A stretch of DNA of 64,000 nucleotides from Polyangiaceae bacterium (GCA_023150915.1 JAKLKA010000004.1:52032-116031); one strand, 5' to 3'. Shown: positions 8,691 to 17,455, counted from the first letter of the stretch. Notes: generated by a model not told the origin, from the letters alone. Numbers and translations are program-made.

Positions 8691-9182
8691 ATGATGTTCG
8701 GATTTCTGCTGGGAACGGCCTGCCTCGTCGGGCTGATCTGGGTCGTCAAAGGCCCGCGGCACCCCGCCTGCGGGCGCTGGGGCTCGCCCCACTTCCGCGA
8801 CCACGACGAGCGCCGGAGCTTCGGCGCTCGCGCCTTCTCGCGCTGGCTGTTCGAGCGACTCGACACCACGCCCGGCCAGGAACGCGTGCTGCGTGCTGCG
8901 CTGGACGACCTGATGGACGGTCTGCACGCGGCGCGCCGCGATCTGGAGGATTCACGCAAGGACCTGGCGCGGGCGCTGCGCGCCGAGGCGTTCGACGCCG
9001 AGGCCATGGGCGAGGTGTTCGCGCGGCACGACGCCGCGCTGGCGGCGCTGCGCCGCACCGCCATGGACGGTCTGGGGCGCACCCACGAGGTGCTCGACGA
9101 CAAGCAGCGACAGCGGCTGGCCGACCTGATCGAGTCCGAGCGCGGTCGGCGCTGGCACGGACCGTATCGAACTCACGGCTGA
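8691..9182 (+). CDS. Spy/CpxP-like periplasmic stress protein, membrane-anchored
   Basis: 163 residues starting at ATG 8691 (or 8694) behind a good ribosome site (GGAGG, 8683-8687). An N-terminal hydrophobic helix (FGFLLGTACLVGLIWVV) would hold it in the inner membrane with the rest outside. The remainder is nearly all helix and carries the two Spy/CpxP-type LTxxQ-like segments, LDTTPGQ and LDDKQRQRLADLI. Such proteins act as periplasmic chaperones, metal sensors or inhibitors of a CpxA-type kinase. It heads an operon with a small lipoprotein, a response regulator and a histidine kinase, which strongly suggests it modulates that kinase. Confidence 0.82.
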   Translation: MMFGFLLGTACLVGLIWVVKGPRHPACGRWGSPHFRDHDERRSFGARAFSRWLFERLDTTPGQERVLRAALDDLMDGLHAARRDLEDSRKDLARALRAEAFDAEAMGEVFARHDAALAALRRTAMDGLGRTHEVLDDKQRQRLADLIESERGRRWHGPYRTHG

Positions 9183-9197
9183 AGGGAGAATCGAGTC

Positions 9198-9386
9198 ATG
9201 CGAAGGAAGTTCCTGATTGGGGCCTTGGCCCTGGGCACCTTGCTGGGCTACGGCGGCTGCGCCGCCCGCGCAGTACACCACCGGGCCGGGCACGGCGCGG
9301 GGGGTGGGCGGCGTGCGAGCTTCGAGCGTCACGTGGCGCAGATCTGTGCCGACGCCGCGCTGCGAGCGAACGCCGCGCCCCGCTGA
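9198..9386 (+). CDS. Small exported lipoprotein-like peptide
   Basis: 62 residues. An AAGGGAG ribosome site lies just upstream, and the gene sits 15 nt after the Spy-like gene. The N-terminus is a basic start (MRRKF) and a hydrophobic run ending YGGCAARA, with Cys21 a possible lipidation site. The mature part is short and rich in His, Gly and Arg (HHRAGHGAGGGRR), which could bind metal; a second Cys follows (QICADAAL). Size, export signal and place beside a Spy-like protein suggest an accessory envelope-stress or metal-binding peptide. No family recognised. Confidence 0.6.
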   Translation: MRRKFLIGALALGTLLGYGGCAARAVHHRAGHGAGGGRRASFERHVAQICADAALRANAAPR

Positions 9387-9392
9387 TAGAGT
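9387..9392 (+). promoter_or_regulatory. TAGAGT -10-like box before the response regulator
   Basis: Ends 7 nt before ATG 9400 and spans the stop of the preceding small gene. It could give the two-component genes their own leaderless transcript in addition to read-through. Confidence 0.3.
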
Positions 9393-9399
9393 CGAGCTC

Positions 9400-10086
9400 A
9401 TGGCGCTGCGGGTCCTGCTCATCGACGACGACGCCCGGCTCGCGGAGCTGCTCTCGGGCTACCTGGCTCAGCACGACGTGGTGCTGGGCCACGCCCGGGA
9501 CGGCGTGACCGGTCTGGCCCGGCTCGATGCAGACGCCTTCGACGCCGTGCTGCTCGACGTGATGATGCCGGGCGTGGACGGGCTGGAGGTGCTGCGGCGC
9601 TTGCGACACAAGAGCCGATTGCCCGTGATCATGCTGACGGCGCGCGGTGACGAGTCCGATCGAGTGGTCGGTCTCGAGCTGGGTGCGGACGACTACATCG
9701 CGAAGCCGTTCAGCCCGCGCGAGCTCTTGGCGCGCGTGCGCGCGGTGCTGCGCCGCGCCCAGCCCGATCTGGCCGGCGAGCGCGTGTTTGCTCAAGACCT
9801 GGTGCTCGACGTGGGCTCGCGTCGCGCCACGGTCGCCGGGCGCGAGCTCGAGCTGACCGGGATCGAGTTCGACATCTTGGTGGCCCTGGTGCGGCGTGCC
9901 GGACGCGTGGTGCCGCGAGGGGCGCTCTTGGGCGAGGCGGGGCGCGGCGACGTGGCGGTCGGCGAGCGCACGGTCGACGTGCACATCTCGCGCTTGCGCA
10001 AGAAGATCGGCGACGACCCCAAGAACCCCCAACGCATCAAGACCGTGCGCGGCATCGGCTACGTGCTGCCCCGCGAGGCGCCGTGA
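9400..10086 (+). CDS. OmpR/PhoB-family response regulator (CpxR-like)
   Basis: 228 residues. The receiver domain (1-120) has the acidic triad Asp9-11, phospho-acceptor Asp53 in LLDVMMPG and Lys102 in IAKPFSP. The C-terminal winged helix (about 130-226) shows LTGIEFDILVAL and TVDVHISRLRKKIG, the usual OmpR-type DNA-recognition region. It overlaps the histidine kinase start by 4 nt (GTGA). Next to a Spy-like protein, a CpxRA-type envelope-stress role is the simplest reading; the regulon is not visible here. Confidence 0.93.
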   Translation: MALRVLLIDDDARLAELLSGYLAQHDVVLGHARDGVTGLARLDADAFDAVLLDVMMPGVDGLEVLRRLRHKSRLPVIMLTARGDESDRVVGLELGADDYIAKPFSPRELLARVRAVLRRAQPDLAGERVFAQDLVLDVGSRRATVAGRELELTGIEFDILVALVRRAGRVVPRGALLGEAGRGDVAVGERTVDVHISRLRKKIGDDPKNPQRIKTVRGIGYVLPREAP

Positions 10087-11336
10087 GGGGCTTTCGGCAC
10101 TATGTTCGTTCGCGCCTGCACCGCCGCCTGTTCCTGTGGTTCGGCGCATCGATCATCGTGACCGGGGCGGTGGTCGCCGTCGCGGCCCACCTGGTCTTCG
10201 GCGGCGCCGATGGCGGCTGGCGGCGCAGCCTGGAGCGCGGCAAGACCTTCGTCGAGCATCAGCTCGCCGACAGCTGGGACGACCCGTCGCGCCGCGATGC
10301 GTTTGCGCGCGGGCTGTCGCGGGATCTGGGCCTGAGCGTCGTGCTCGAAGGTCCGCGGGGCGAGCTGGTCGGCGCCTTCGGCCCCCTGTGCCTGCACCCC
10401 GACGTGGTCACGCCGGTTCGGCGCGACGAGCGACTGCTGGGCACCGCGAAGCTGTGCCTCGCGAAGCGCGAGCGCCGAGCAGGCTTCGCGTTCTTCGCGC
10501 TGCTGGGGCTGGCGGCTGCCATGCTCTGGGGTGCCTCGGGGGTGATTGCCCGCCGCCTGGTGCGGCCGCTGGGCGAGCTGGTGCGGGTCGCCGACGAAAT
10601 CGGTCGTGGCAACCTGGACGCGCGGGTCACGCTGCATCGCACCAAGGTCGGTGAGATCGGCGAGCTGGCCGACGCGATCAACGACATGGCGGACCGCATT
10701 CAGCGCCAGATGGCCGATCAGCGCGAGCTCTTGGCGGGGGTGAGCCACGAGATCCGCTCGCCGCTGGCGCGGCTCAGGGTTCTGGCCGAGATGGCCCGAG
10801 AGCAAGAGGGCAAGGTCGGCGAAGACATCGAGCGCGAGGTGCTCGAGATTGATTCGCTGGTGGGTGAGCTGCTCGCCAGCTCGCGGCTCGATTTCGGCGC
10901 GTTCGAGCGCCGGGCCGTCGACGCGCGGGAGCTCGGTGAGCGCTGTCTGGAGCGCTGCGGCGTCGATCCGTCGGCGCTGGACTTCGCGCCCCAGGCCACC
11001 CGGGTCTGGGGCGACCCGACCTTGCTGGCCCGGGCGCTGACCAACCTGCTCGAGAACGCCAAGCAGCACGCCGGACAGGTCTCGAAGCTCTGTGTGACGC
11101 GGGAGGGCGACACCTTGGTGTTCGCGGTCGAGGACCGCGGGCCTGGGTTCTCGGAGCAGGATCTGTCACGTGCCTTCGAGAAGTTCGTGCGCGGTGAGAA
11201 GAGCGCGGGGTCGTCCCTGGGGCTCGGCCTGTCGCTGGTCCGCCGAATCGCCGAGGCGCACGGCGGGCGCGCCTGGGCCGAGAACCGCGCCGGCGGGGGC
11301 GCCCGCGTGGCGTTCAGTGTCCCGGTGAGTGCCTGA
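10083..11336 (+). CDS. Sensor histidine kinase (CpxA-like)
   Basis: 417 residues, GTG start overlapping the regulator stop. Two membrane helices (about 15-38 and 137-157) frame a small periplasmic sensor region of about 95 residues containing two cysteines (LCLHP and LCLAK). A HAMP linker follows (RRLVRPLGELVRVAD), then HisKA with His222 in GVSHEIRSPLARL, then the ATPase domain with N box LLENAKQHAG, G1 DRGPGFSE and G2 SLGLGLSLVRR. It phosphorylates the regulator encoded just before it. The compact sensor domain and Spy-like neighbour fit envelope-stress sensing. Confidence 0.93.
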   Translation: MRGFRHYVRSRLHRRLFLWFGASIIVTGAVVAVAAHLVFGGADGGWRRSLERGKTFVEHQLADSWDDPSRRDAFARGLSRDLGLSVVLEGPRGELVGAFGPLCLHPDVVTPVRRDERLLGTAKLCLAKRERRAGFAFFALLGLAAAMLWGASGVIARRLVRPLGELVRVADEIGRGNLDARVTLHRTKVGEIGELADAINDMADRIQRQMADQRELLAGVSHEIRSPLARLRVLAEMAREQEGKVGEDIEREVLEIDSLVGELLASSRLDFGAFERRAVDARELGERCLERCGVDPSALDFAPQATRVWGDPTLLARALTNLLENAKQHAGQVSKLCVTREGDTLVFAVEDRGPGFSEQDLSRAFEKFVRGEKSAGSSLGLGLSLVRRIAEAHGGRAWAENRAGGGARVAFSVPVSA

Positions 11337-11877
11337 CGCCCAGATCGCGCAACTCGGGCTCGAGATCGTCCACCAGCTTCACGGTGAACCCTGCAAGCTG
11401 CAGCGCCATGGTGGCCACACCCACGCCCATCTTCACCATCTTGGCTTGGGGCGAGAAGGCGATCACGATGCGCTCGGTGCGGGCTCGTACCGCCAGCCCC
11501 CAGTTGGTCATCAGCGTGCGCGCTTCGGGGGTGTACGAGCGCAGCGCGCGCCAGTCGTGAAGGTAGATGGCGCGCTCGTCGCCCTGCCGCCGCTGGTCCA
11601 GGGCAACACTGGCGCGGACCGAAAGAAAGCGCGCGACCTCGGCATCGGCGTCCACCTGCTCCCCGACCTGAGTCAGCATGCCGAAGGGCTGAAGAAACCA
11701 GACCCGGAAGCCCGAATCCGGATGCACCAGATCCGGGGCGTGACCATCGAAGTGGCCGTCGGAGAGTCGTCGCGCAGCGATGCATCGAGCGTAGCCAGCT
11801 CGACGGTCGCTGCCAATCGGCGGGTTTTCGCCTATGCTCGGGGTCGCTGGCGCACATGATGCCGAAGGACGATCCAT
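11314..11877 (-). CDS. Hypothetical protein with STAS/SpoIIAA-like segment
   Basis: 187 residues if the first start is used, but the true start is probably further in, because the first 7 codons overlap the divergent gene at 11856. The supported part runs from about GFRVWFLQPFG to the end. The pattern AIYLHDWRALRSYTPEAR, then NWGLAVRARTERIVIAFS and GVGVATMALQLAGF, resembles SpoIIAA-like proteins with a strand-helix repeat and a membrane-associating hydrophobic helix. Its 3' end overlaps the histidine kinase gene by 23 nt. Function unknown; the fold guess is weak. Confidence 0.6.
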   Translation of the reverse strand: MDRPSASCAPATPSIGENPPIGSDRRAGYARCIAARRLSDGHFDGHAPDLVHPDSGFRVWFLQPFGMLTQVGEQVDADAEVARFLSVRASVALDQRRQGDERAIYLHDWRALRSYTPEARTLMTNWGLAVRARTERIVIAFSPQAKMVKMGVGVATMALQLAGFTVKLVDDLEPELRDLGVRHSPGH

Positions 11878-13157
11878 CGGATACCGAGATCACCCGCGTG
11901 AAGCCGTCGCGCGAGTCTCTCGAGCCGCACCCGCCCGCGCCCGGGGCTTCGCCTCGCCCGGCATCCATTCCTCCGCGTCCGGTCGCGGCGCCTCCGCGGC
12001 CTGCCGCGGGCACCGCTGCGATGGTTCGCCCGGCCCCCGCGCCCGCTCTGACGCCCCCGCCCAGCGTGCGTCCGCCGCCGCCCAGCTCACCGCTGAGCGC
12101 GCCCTCGAGCCCCCGCCCACCCCAGAGCTCGCCGGCCGCCGCGCCGGCCAGCGTGCGGCCACCCCCACCGAGCATGCGCCCGCCCCCACCGAGCGTGCGT
12201 CCACCGCCGCCCAGCATGCGTCCGCCGCCGGCTGTGCCGGGCGTACCGCCGCCGGCTGCGCCGGGCGCGCCGCCGCTCCCCGCGCGTCCGGCTCCTGCCA
12301 GTGTCACCCTGCCTTCGGCAGTGCGCCCGGCGCCGCCGAGCGTCCGGCCGCCGTCGCCTGTGGCCACCGCGCCGGCTCCGTCCAGCGCGCGCCCGCCGCC
12401 GTCGCCTGTGGCCACCGCGCCCGCCAGCGTGCGATCGGTGCCGGCCAGCAGCGAGCTCGACCAGACCAAGCGCGTGCTCGCCACCAAGCTTGCCGAGCTC
12501 TCGGCGCTGAACACCGAACGCGAGCAGTGGGTCGCGCGCCTCGCCGAGCGCGACGCGCGCATCACGGAGCTGGAAGCCGCGCACGGCGTCGAGCTGCCCA
12601 GGCTGCGCACCCGAGTCGTCGATCTCGAGTCCGAGCTGTCGGTCGTCAAGCACGAGGTCGACCGCCTGGGTCACCTGGATGCCGAGGCCGCTGCGTTGCG
12701 CGGACAGGCGCGGCGCATCGAGGCCGCCGCTGCCGAGCACGCAGCCCGGGTCAGCGTGGTCGAGGCGGCCCTGGCCGAGCGAGAAGCCCGGGTCATCGAG
12801 CTGGAGCGAGCGCTCGAGCTCGAACGTTCTCAGGCAGCTCGGGTCGCCGCGCTCGAGGCGCTATTGGACGACGAGCGCGCCAAGGGCGCCGAGCGAGAGG
12901 CGCGCCTTCGCACCCTCGAGAGCGAGCTCGAGGGCCTGGGCTGGGGCTCGGCGCCGGTCGACGATCTGACGCGGATCAAGGGGATCGGGCCGAAGTTCCG
13001 CGAGGCCTTGCACGATCTGGGCGTGACTCGCTTCGCACAGCTCGCGGCCTGGACCGAAGGCGACGTGGCGGCCGCCGCGGCGAGGCTGCGCATCCTGCCC
13101 GCCCGCATCGTGCGCGAAGGCTGGGTCGAGTCGGCGGCGCGGTTGGCTCGGGCATAG
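11856..13157 (+). CDS. Pro-rich, coiled-coil protein with C-terminal helix-hairpin-helix domain
   Basis: 433 residues (ATG 11856 or 11859). Residues about 20-200 are a low-complexity Pro/Ala/Ser tract, about 205-355 is a long charged coiled coil (LAERDARITELEAAHG), and the last 65 residues form a helix-hairpin-helix unit: LTRIKGIGPKFREALHDLG. That ending is the type found in ribosomal-L21/L12-like and Fen-1-like HhH proteins and in many coiled-coil adaptors; it may bind DNA or protein. No enzyme motif is present. The architecture suggests a cytoplasmic scaffold. Transcribed alone. Confidence 0.85.
   Translation: MMPKDDPSDTEITRVKPSRESLEPHPPAPGASPRPASIPPRPVAAPPRPAAGTAAMVRPAPAPALTPPPSVRPPPPSSPLSAPSSPRPPQSSPAAAPASVRPPPPSMRPPPPSVRPPPPSMRPPPAVPGVPPPAAPGAPPLPARPAPASVTLPSAVRPAPPSVRPPSPVATAPAPSSARPPPSPVATAPASVRSVPASSELDQTKRVLATKLAELSALNTEREQWVARLAERDARITELEAAHGVELPRLRTRVVDLESELSVVKHEVDRLGHLDAEAAALRGQARRIEAAAAEHAARVSVVEAALAEREARVIELERALELERSQAARVAALEALLDDERAKGAEREARLRTLESELEGLGWGSAPVDDLTRIKGIGPKFREALHDLGVTRFAQLAAWTEGDVAAAAARLRILPARIVREGWVESAARLARA
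12150..12421 (+). repeat. In-frame Pro-rich tandem repeats
   Basis: Degenerate units encoding PPPPSMRPPPPSVRP repeat between about 12150 and 12240. A separate exact 24-nt copy occurs at 12350-12373 and 12398-12421, 48 nt apart, encoding PSPVATAP twice. These look like slippage-type expansions inside a disordered protein region. Confidence 0.75.
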
Positions 13158-13182
13158 CGCTCTTCGCCCGCTCGGATTGAGC

Positions 13183-13188
13183 TACATT
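13183..13188 (+). promoter_or_regulatory. TACATT -10-like box for the hydrolase-like gene
   Basis: Ends 7 nt before GTG 13196 and 1 nt before the alternative TTG 13190, so the box favours GTG 13196 as the start of a leaderless message. Confidence 0.4.
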
Positions 13189-13195
13189 CTTGGCG

Positions 13196-14248
13196 GTGCC
13201 CTGGCGTTCCGTGCTTGCCCTCGCGGCGGTCTTGCTCGTCGCTTGCGCGAACGAGTCGAAGCCGCAAGCCATCGCCCGCCTGGCGATCCCCCGGGTACCG
13301 CGGGTTGCCGCGGCGTCCGCTCCCACGCCCACCAGCGTGACGATCGCGCCCCTCACCCCCGAGCTCAGAGCGAAGGGCTTCACCGAGTGCAATCCGCACG
13401 ATCCTCTCGGGCTCGGGCCCTACGCCCCCTTCCGGCCCGTCCCGTTCGGCAAGATCCTGATCCCGAAGAAGGGCGGGCACACCGCGGACATGGGTTTCGA
13501 CGTCGTGATCCACTTCCACGGAGCGGACGCGGTGCGCAAGTACCTGGTCCAGAGCGCCCGGGGCGTGGTTCTGGTGCTTGTGGACAAGGGGCTGGGCGGG
13601 GGCGGGCCGTACACCCAGGCGCTGGGCACCCCGCAGGCGTTCCCCCTGTTGCGCCGTGGAATCGAGCAGGCGCTCCGGGCGCACACCGGCAGCGAGCAGG
13701 CTCATGTTCGGCACCTGGCGGTCAGCGCCTGGAGCGCCGGAACCGAGGCCGTTCGAAAGCTGCTGGAGCAGAACCAACCCGGCATCGACGCGGTGATCGT
13801 GCTCGACGGCCTCCACGGAGCCTGGAAACAGGGTGCGCCGAGGGTTCAGTCCCCGGACTCGCTCGACGCGCGCTTCATTCGCCGCGAGATCGCGCTCGCC
13901 GAGCGCGCTCGCAAGGGCGAGACCGTGTTCGTGCTCACGCACAGCCGGGTCGACCCCATGAGCTTCCCCTCGACCGGGACCACCGCGGCGCTTCTGCTGC
14001 GTGAGCTGGGGCTCGCGGCCGCGCCGGTCGCCGCGGCCGCTGGCGCGTTCGGCCAGTTGTCCAGCGTCGACGAACGCGGCCTGCATGTCTGGGGGTATGG
14101 TGGGAAGGAAGAGCTGGGCCACTGCGCCCAGCTGTGTGTGATGACCCGCATCGTGAGCGAGCTGCTCGAGCCGGCGTGGGGAACGCCCGCGATGGATCGC
14201 AGCGGCCCGCCGACCCCGCACCCGGATTGGGCGTTCCGCAAGCGCTGA
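13196..14248 (+). CDS. Exported alpha/beta-hydrolase-like lipoprotein (paralogue 1)
   Basis: About 350 residues from GTG 13196 (TTG 13190 possible). A signal peptide ends at LLVACAN, a lipobox. The core resembles a serine hydrolase: a beta strand FDVVIHFHGAD, then an elbow-like AVSAWSAGTEA with Ser at the GxSxG position but the first Gly replaced, then LDGLHGAW, then a THSRVDP strand, and a late His in LHVWGYGG. All these elements recur in the same order in the gene at 24456. A Ser-Asp-His enzyme on the cell surface is plausible; substrate unknown. The replaced elbow glycine leaves open a non-catalytic role. Confidence 0.72.
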   Translation: MPWRSVLALAAVLLVACANESKPQAIARLAIPRVPRVAAASAPTPTSVTIAPLTPELRAKGFTECNPHDPLGLGPYAPFRPVPFGKILIPKKGGHTADMGFDVVIHFHGADAVRKYLVQSARGVVLVLVDKGLGGGGPYTQALGTPQAFPLLRRGIEQALRAHTGSEQAHVRHLAVSAWSAGTEAVRKLLEQNQPGIDAVIVLDGLHGAWKQGAPRVQSPDSLDARFIRREIALAERARKGETVFVLTHSRVDPMSFPSTGTTAALLLRELGLAAAPVAAAAGAFGQLSSVDERGLHVWGYGGKEELGHCAQLCVMTRIVSELLEPAWGTPAMDRSGPPTPHPDWAFRKR

Positions 14249-14362
14249 CTCGCCCGCTCGGCGCCGCCGGCGACGTCGGCACGCGGCAAGGTGATGGATC
14301 CCAAGTGGGGGGTGCCGGTCGAGCCGCCGCCGAACTGAGCGTCTCGGCTCGGGCGGCGGCTC

Positions 14363-15313
14363 TCAGTGAGCGAGCGGTCGCCAAGCCAACGCCGATCGCG
14401 CGGTCTTTGGCGGGCGCTCGGCGGGCGCGGGCGTGACTTTCACCGCCCGGGCGAACGAGGCCACCTTGGCGGGCTCGGTGTTGCCATTGACGTTGACGAA
14501 GGTGACACGCCCGGGGCCCGCTTCCAGGTCGCCGCGGAAGTCGTAGACCGCCCCCACGATCATCAGCTCACCGACTTCCACCTCGTGGGCGTAGGTCGCG
14601 AACGCGCCTCGTACCTGAGCATTCACGTTGGCGACCACGGCCTCCTTCCACACTGCGTCGCTGTCCACCGAGCCCTTGGGGCGCTCGAAAGTGAGCGAGT
14701 CGAGCTCCTTCTTCAGCGCCTCGCCCTCTTTCTTGTAGTCCTTCATCGCGGCCTTGACGGCCCCGCAGCCCGTGTGACCCAAAATGAGCAAGACGGGAGT
14801 CTTCAGGTGGTGCACGCCATAGTCGACCGACCCGGCCGAGCTCGTGAGCTGGTTGCCGATGTTCCGGATCGTGAACAGGTCGTTCTCGGGCGTGGCGTCG
14901 ATGGCCACGGACTGCACCCGCGAGTCCGAGCAAGCCACGATGGTCGCGCGCGGCTTCTGCGTGTCGGCGAACGCGCGGAAGTGGGTCGAGCCCGCCGATC
15001 GCGCGAACGCCTCGTTGTCGTCGATCAGGTTCTTGAGGAAGCTGCGGCCCTTCGCGAAGGCGTTTTCTTGGTCCGCTTCCCAGGCAAACGGCACCAGAAA
15101 CCGAGTCTTGGCCGGGGTCGAGCCGTGGCTCTCGTGTCGGGCCGGCTGGGTGGTCGTCCCGGGCTTGGCCGAGGCGTGGGGCGGGGCGTGGCCATGGGCG
15201 GCCGATGTGCTCGCGGAAGGCGCCGGCTCGGCGTGGGTGCTGGGGGCCTTGGGCTTGCAGCCGGCCGGAAGCACCGCCGCCGAGGCCAGTAGAAATGGGA
15301 AGAGCCGGGACAT
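14363..15313 (-). CDS. Exported beta-class carbonic anhydrase (lipoprotein)
   Basis: 316 residues from ATG 15313, chosen because it begins the signal peptide (MSRLFPFLLASAAVLPAGC, lipobox PAGC). A His-rich, Pro/Ser-rich linker precedes the catalytic domain. The zinc ligands of beta-carbonic anhydrases are present: ACSDSR (Cys, Asp, Arg dyad) and LGHTGCGAV (His, Cys), about 60 residues apart. It interconverts CO2 and bicarbonate. Most bacterial beta enzymes are cytoplasmic; a lipid-anchored periplasmic form with a His-rich tether is unusual and could help supply bicarbonate or buffer the periplasm. Confidence 0.93.
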   Translation of the reverse strand: MSRLFPFLLASAAVLPAGCKPKAPSTHAEPAPSASTSAAHGHAPPHASAKPGTTTQPARHESHGSTPAKTRFLVPFAWEADQENAFAKGRSFLKNLIDDNEAFARSAGSTHFRAFADTQKPRATIVACSDSRVQSVAIDATPENDLFTIRNIGNQLTSSAGSVDYGVHHLKTPVLLILGHTGCGAVKAAMKDYKKEGEALKKELDSLTFERPKGSVDSDAVWKEAVVANVNAQVRGAFATYAHEVEVGELMIVGAVYDFRGDLEAGPGRVTFVNVNGNTEPAKVASFARAVKVTPAPAERPPKTARSALAWRPLAH

Positions 15314-15373
15314 CACGGCCCTGAACGGCAGCCCGGCCACCGGCTTGAGTCGGACGTCCTTCGCTCCGCTCGC

Positions 15374-17125
15374 TCACTCGCAGCGCTTGGGTGCGGTGTC
15401 CGGCTCGTCCAGAAAGAGCACCACCCTGGCGACCGAGACGTCGCCCCCGGCGGTCAACCCGTCGATCACCAGGCCCTTGCAGAGCAGCTCGCGCCGGGCG
15501 CCGTCGAGCTTCACGCCGGACTTGCGCGCGAGCTCGGCGTCGCCCGTGCCCGGAACCACGTGCCGCACCGTGACGTCGAGCCCCTCTTTGGCGAGCTCGG
15601 CGTAGCTCACCGCGACGGACTTGCGGGTGACGCCGCCGTCGGTGGTCTCGAGCAGCGGCATGCACACGGGTGTCTTGCCCGTGACCGACACGCACACTTC
15701 GGCGGTTCGGTAGGTCGCGAGCAGCGACGCCCCCTCGGCGTTGGCGTCGACGCGACCGAGCCGAAGCGCGTAGACCTCGGCCGGGTCGAGCGGCGCGTCG
15801 CAGCCCTCGCCGCCGCAGCTGCGCCCCGAGGGGCAGCCCTCGTGGCAAGCGTCTGCGGGCGCAACCACCGGTGCCGACGCTTCGGGGGCGGCGCTTTCCG
15901 GCGCGGCGTCCGAGGCCGGCGGTGCGGCGTCGGACGGCTTCCTCGCGGCCCGTTGCTCTGCCGAAGCCATCGCCTTCACGCTGGGCGGCGCGGTGCGCGG
16001 CGACTCGCGGGTGGAGAGCGCCACGCCGGTGCCGATCCCCACGGCCAGAAGCACCGTCAGCGCCGGCAGCGTCCAGCGCGTCGTGGCGGGCGCCGGCCTG
16101 ACAGGCCCGAGCTCCACCGTCGACACCTGCGCCGTCGGGCCGGTGGGCGGGCGCTCGGCCAGCACCGTCGGATCGAACATGGCCTGTGGCGTGGCGACCG
16201 CGGTCGCAGGCGACCGACCGCCATCGCGCGACGGGCGAACCACGACGCTGTCGGGGAGGGTGCCGGTGATGGCCTCCACCACAGCGGATGCGGTTGGCAA
16301 GCGCTCGGACGGCGTCAGCGCGAGGCAGCGCGTCAAGATCGCGCGCCACTCGCCGTCTACCTCCCCCTGGGGGAAGCCCGCGCTCGGAGCGGTTCCCTTG
16401 CGGTACGAGCGCGTGTATTCCACGGCGTTCGAGTTGGCCGGGAGGCCGGTGGGGTGCCGGTCGGCCAAGAGCAGCCAGCCCATCACTCCGAAGGCGAAGA
16501 CGTCGACCCGCGGCGAGCTCTGCTCGCCCTCGAACGTCGCCGGATCGAGCAGCTCGGGAGCCAGGTAGGGGATGGTCCCAACCACCGTTCCTTCTTGCGT
16601 CAGTTGCTGGTCGCTGCCGGGCACCGCGGCGATGCCCAGGTCGACGACCTTCACCCCATCGGGCCGGGTGGGATCGGCGAAGAAGCTGTCGCGCACCAGG
16701 ACGTTGTCGAGCTTCACGTCGCGGTGGACCACGCCGTTTTGGTGCAAGTAGCAGAGAGCGCGCGCCACGTGCTCGAGCACCAGCTGCTTCTCGCGCATGC
16801 CGAGCTTGCCCTCGCGCGAGAGCTGACGCAGCGACGTGCCCTGCACCAGCTCCATCGCGATGCCCAGAACGCCCAGCTTCAGATCTTCGAACAAGCTGAC
16901 CGAGCGCACCAGCGACGGGTGATCGAGCTGGGCAAGGGCCCGGGCTTCGCGCCGGGTCCGCTCGAGATCGTGCGGTCGCCCCACGACCACGGGCACCAGC
17001 TTCAACGCGCAGGGCTGGTCGGGCGCCAGCGGATCCCGCGCCTTCCAGACCGCGCCCTGGCCACCTTCGCCCAGCGGCTCGATCAAGACGTAGCGATCGA
17101 TCTGGAGACCGGCCCGGAGCTCCAC
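15374..17125 (-). CDS. Transmembrane Ser/Thr protein kinase with Cys-containing outer domain
   Basis: 583 residues, GTG start. The kinase domain (about 10-280) has GEGGQGAVW, the ATP-binding Lys in CALKL, HRDVKLDNVL near 133 and DLG in place of DFG (KVVDLGIA), a tolerated variant. A membrane helix lies at about 350-370. The outer domain begins with a Cys-rich knot (CHEGCPSGRSCGGEGC) and then a beta-rich region of about 140 residues. The layout is that of a PASTA-less receptor kinase; the ligand is unknown. It starts 4 nt after the stop of the zinc-ribbon gene, so the two are an operon. Confidence 0.92.
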   Translation of the reverse strand: MELRAGLQIDRYVLIEPLGEGGQGAVWKARDPLAPDQPCALKLVPVVVGRPHDLERTRREARALAQLDHPSLVRSVSLFEDLKLGVLGIAMELVQGTSLRQLSREGKLGMREKQLVLEHVARALCYLHQNGVVHRDVKLDNVLVRDSFFADPTRPDGVKVVDLGIAAVPGSDQQLTQEGTVVGTIPYLAPELLDPATFEGEQSSPRVDVFAFGVMGWLLLADRHPTGLPANSNAVEYTRSYRKGTAPSAGFPQGEVDGEWRAILTRCLALTPSERLPTASAVVEAITGTLPDSVVVRPSRDGGRSPATAVATPQAMFDPTVLAERPPTGPTAQVSTVELGPVRPAPATTRWTLPALTVLLAVGIGTGVALSTRESPRTAPPSVKAMASAEQRAARKPSDAAPPASDAAPESAAPEASAPVVAPADACHEGCPSGRSCGGEGCDAPLDPAEVYALRLGRVDANAEGASLLATYRTAEVCVSVTGKTPVCMPLLETTDGGVTRKSVAVSYAELAKEGLDVTVRHVVPGTGDAELARKSGVKLDGARRELLCKGLVIDGLTAGGDVSVARVVLFLDEPDTAPKRCE

Positions 17126-17129
17126 GCGG

Positions 17130-17306
17130 CTAGCGCCTGCCCTTGAAGCCCATCATCTGTTGGACGACGGCTTCGCTCTGCTCCGCGACGGCTTCGCTCT
17201 CACGAGCTTCGTCGGCGCAGCTCTCACAGAGCTTCTTGGTCTTGCCACCGATCTTCATGCTGACGAGCTCGTCTGCCTCGTCGCCACAGCCCTTGCAGGT
17301 CGGCAT
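17130..17306 (-). CDS. Small zinc-ribbon protein
   Basis: 58 residues, ATG 17306 behind GGAGG. The first half has two CxxC pairs, CKGCG (4-7) and CESC (27-30), which would bind one zinc; the second half is an acidic helix ending in basic residues (MMGFKGRR). Small ribbons of this kind commonly act as adaptors. It lies directly upstream of a receptor kinase in the same transcript and may be a partner or substrate of it. Function is inference. Confidence 0.75.
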   Translation of the reverse strand: MPTCKGCGDEADELVSMKIGGKTKKLCESCADEARESEAVAEQSEAVVQQMMGFKGRR

Positions 17307-17455
17307 CGGTCCTCCGTTGGTCAGAAAGTCGCCGTCCTCGCTACTCCAACGCTCGGGGCCGCTCAATGATTTCGGGGCAGGGCCCGGCAATTCCCCGCGG
17401 GCGCCTCCCACCGGCCCAAAACGGCACGAAGGTTGCTCGCGCGCGAACGCAAAAC

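Noticed and set aside
12150..12421. Tandem repeats looked at as a CRISPR array
   Set aside because: Units are short, contiguous and in frame, encoding Pro-rich protein; there are no spacers and no cas genes in the window.
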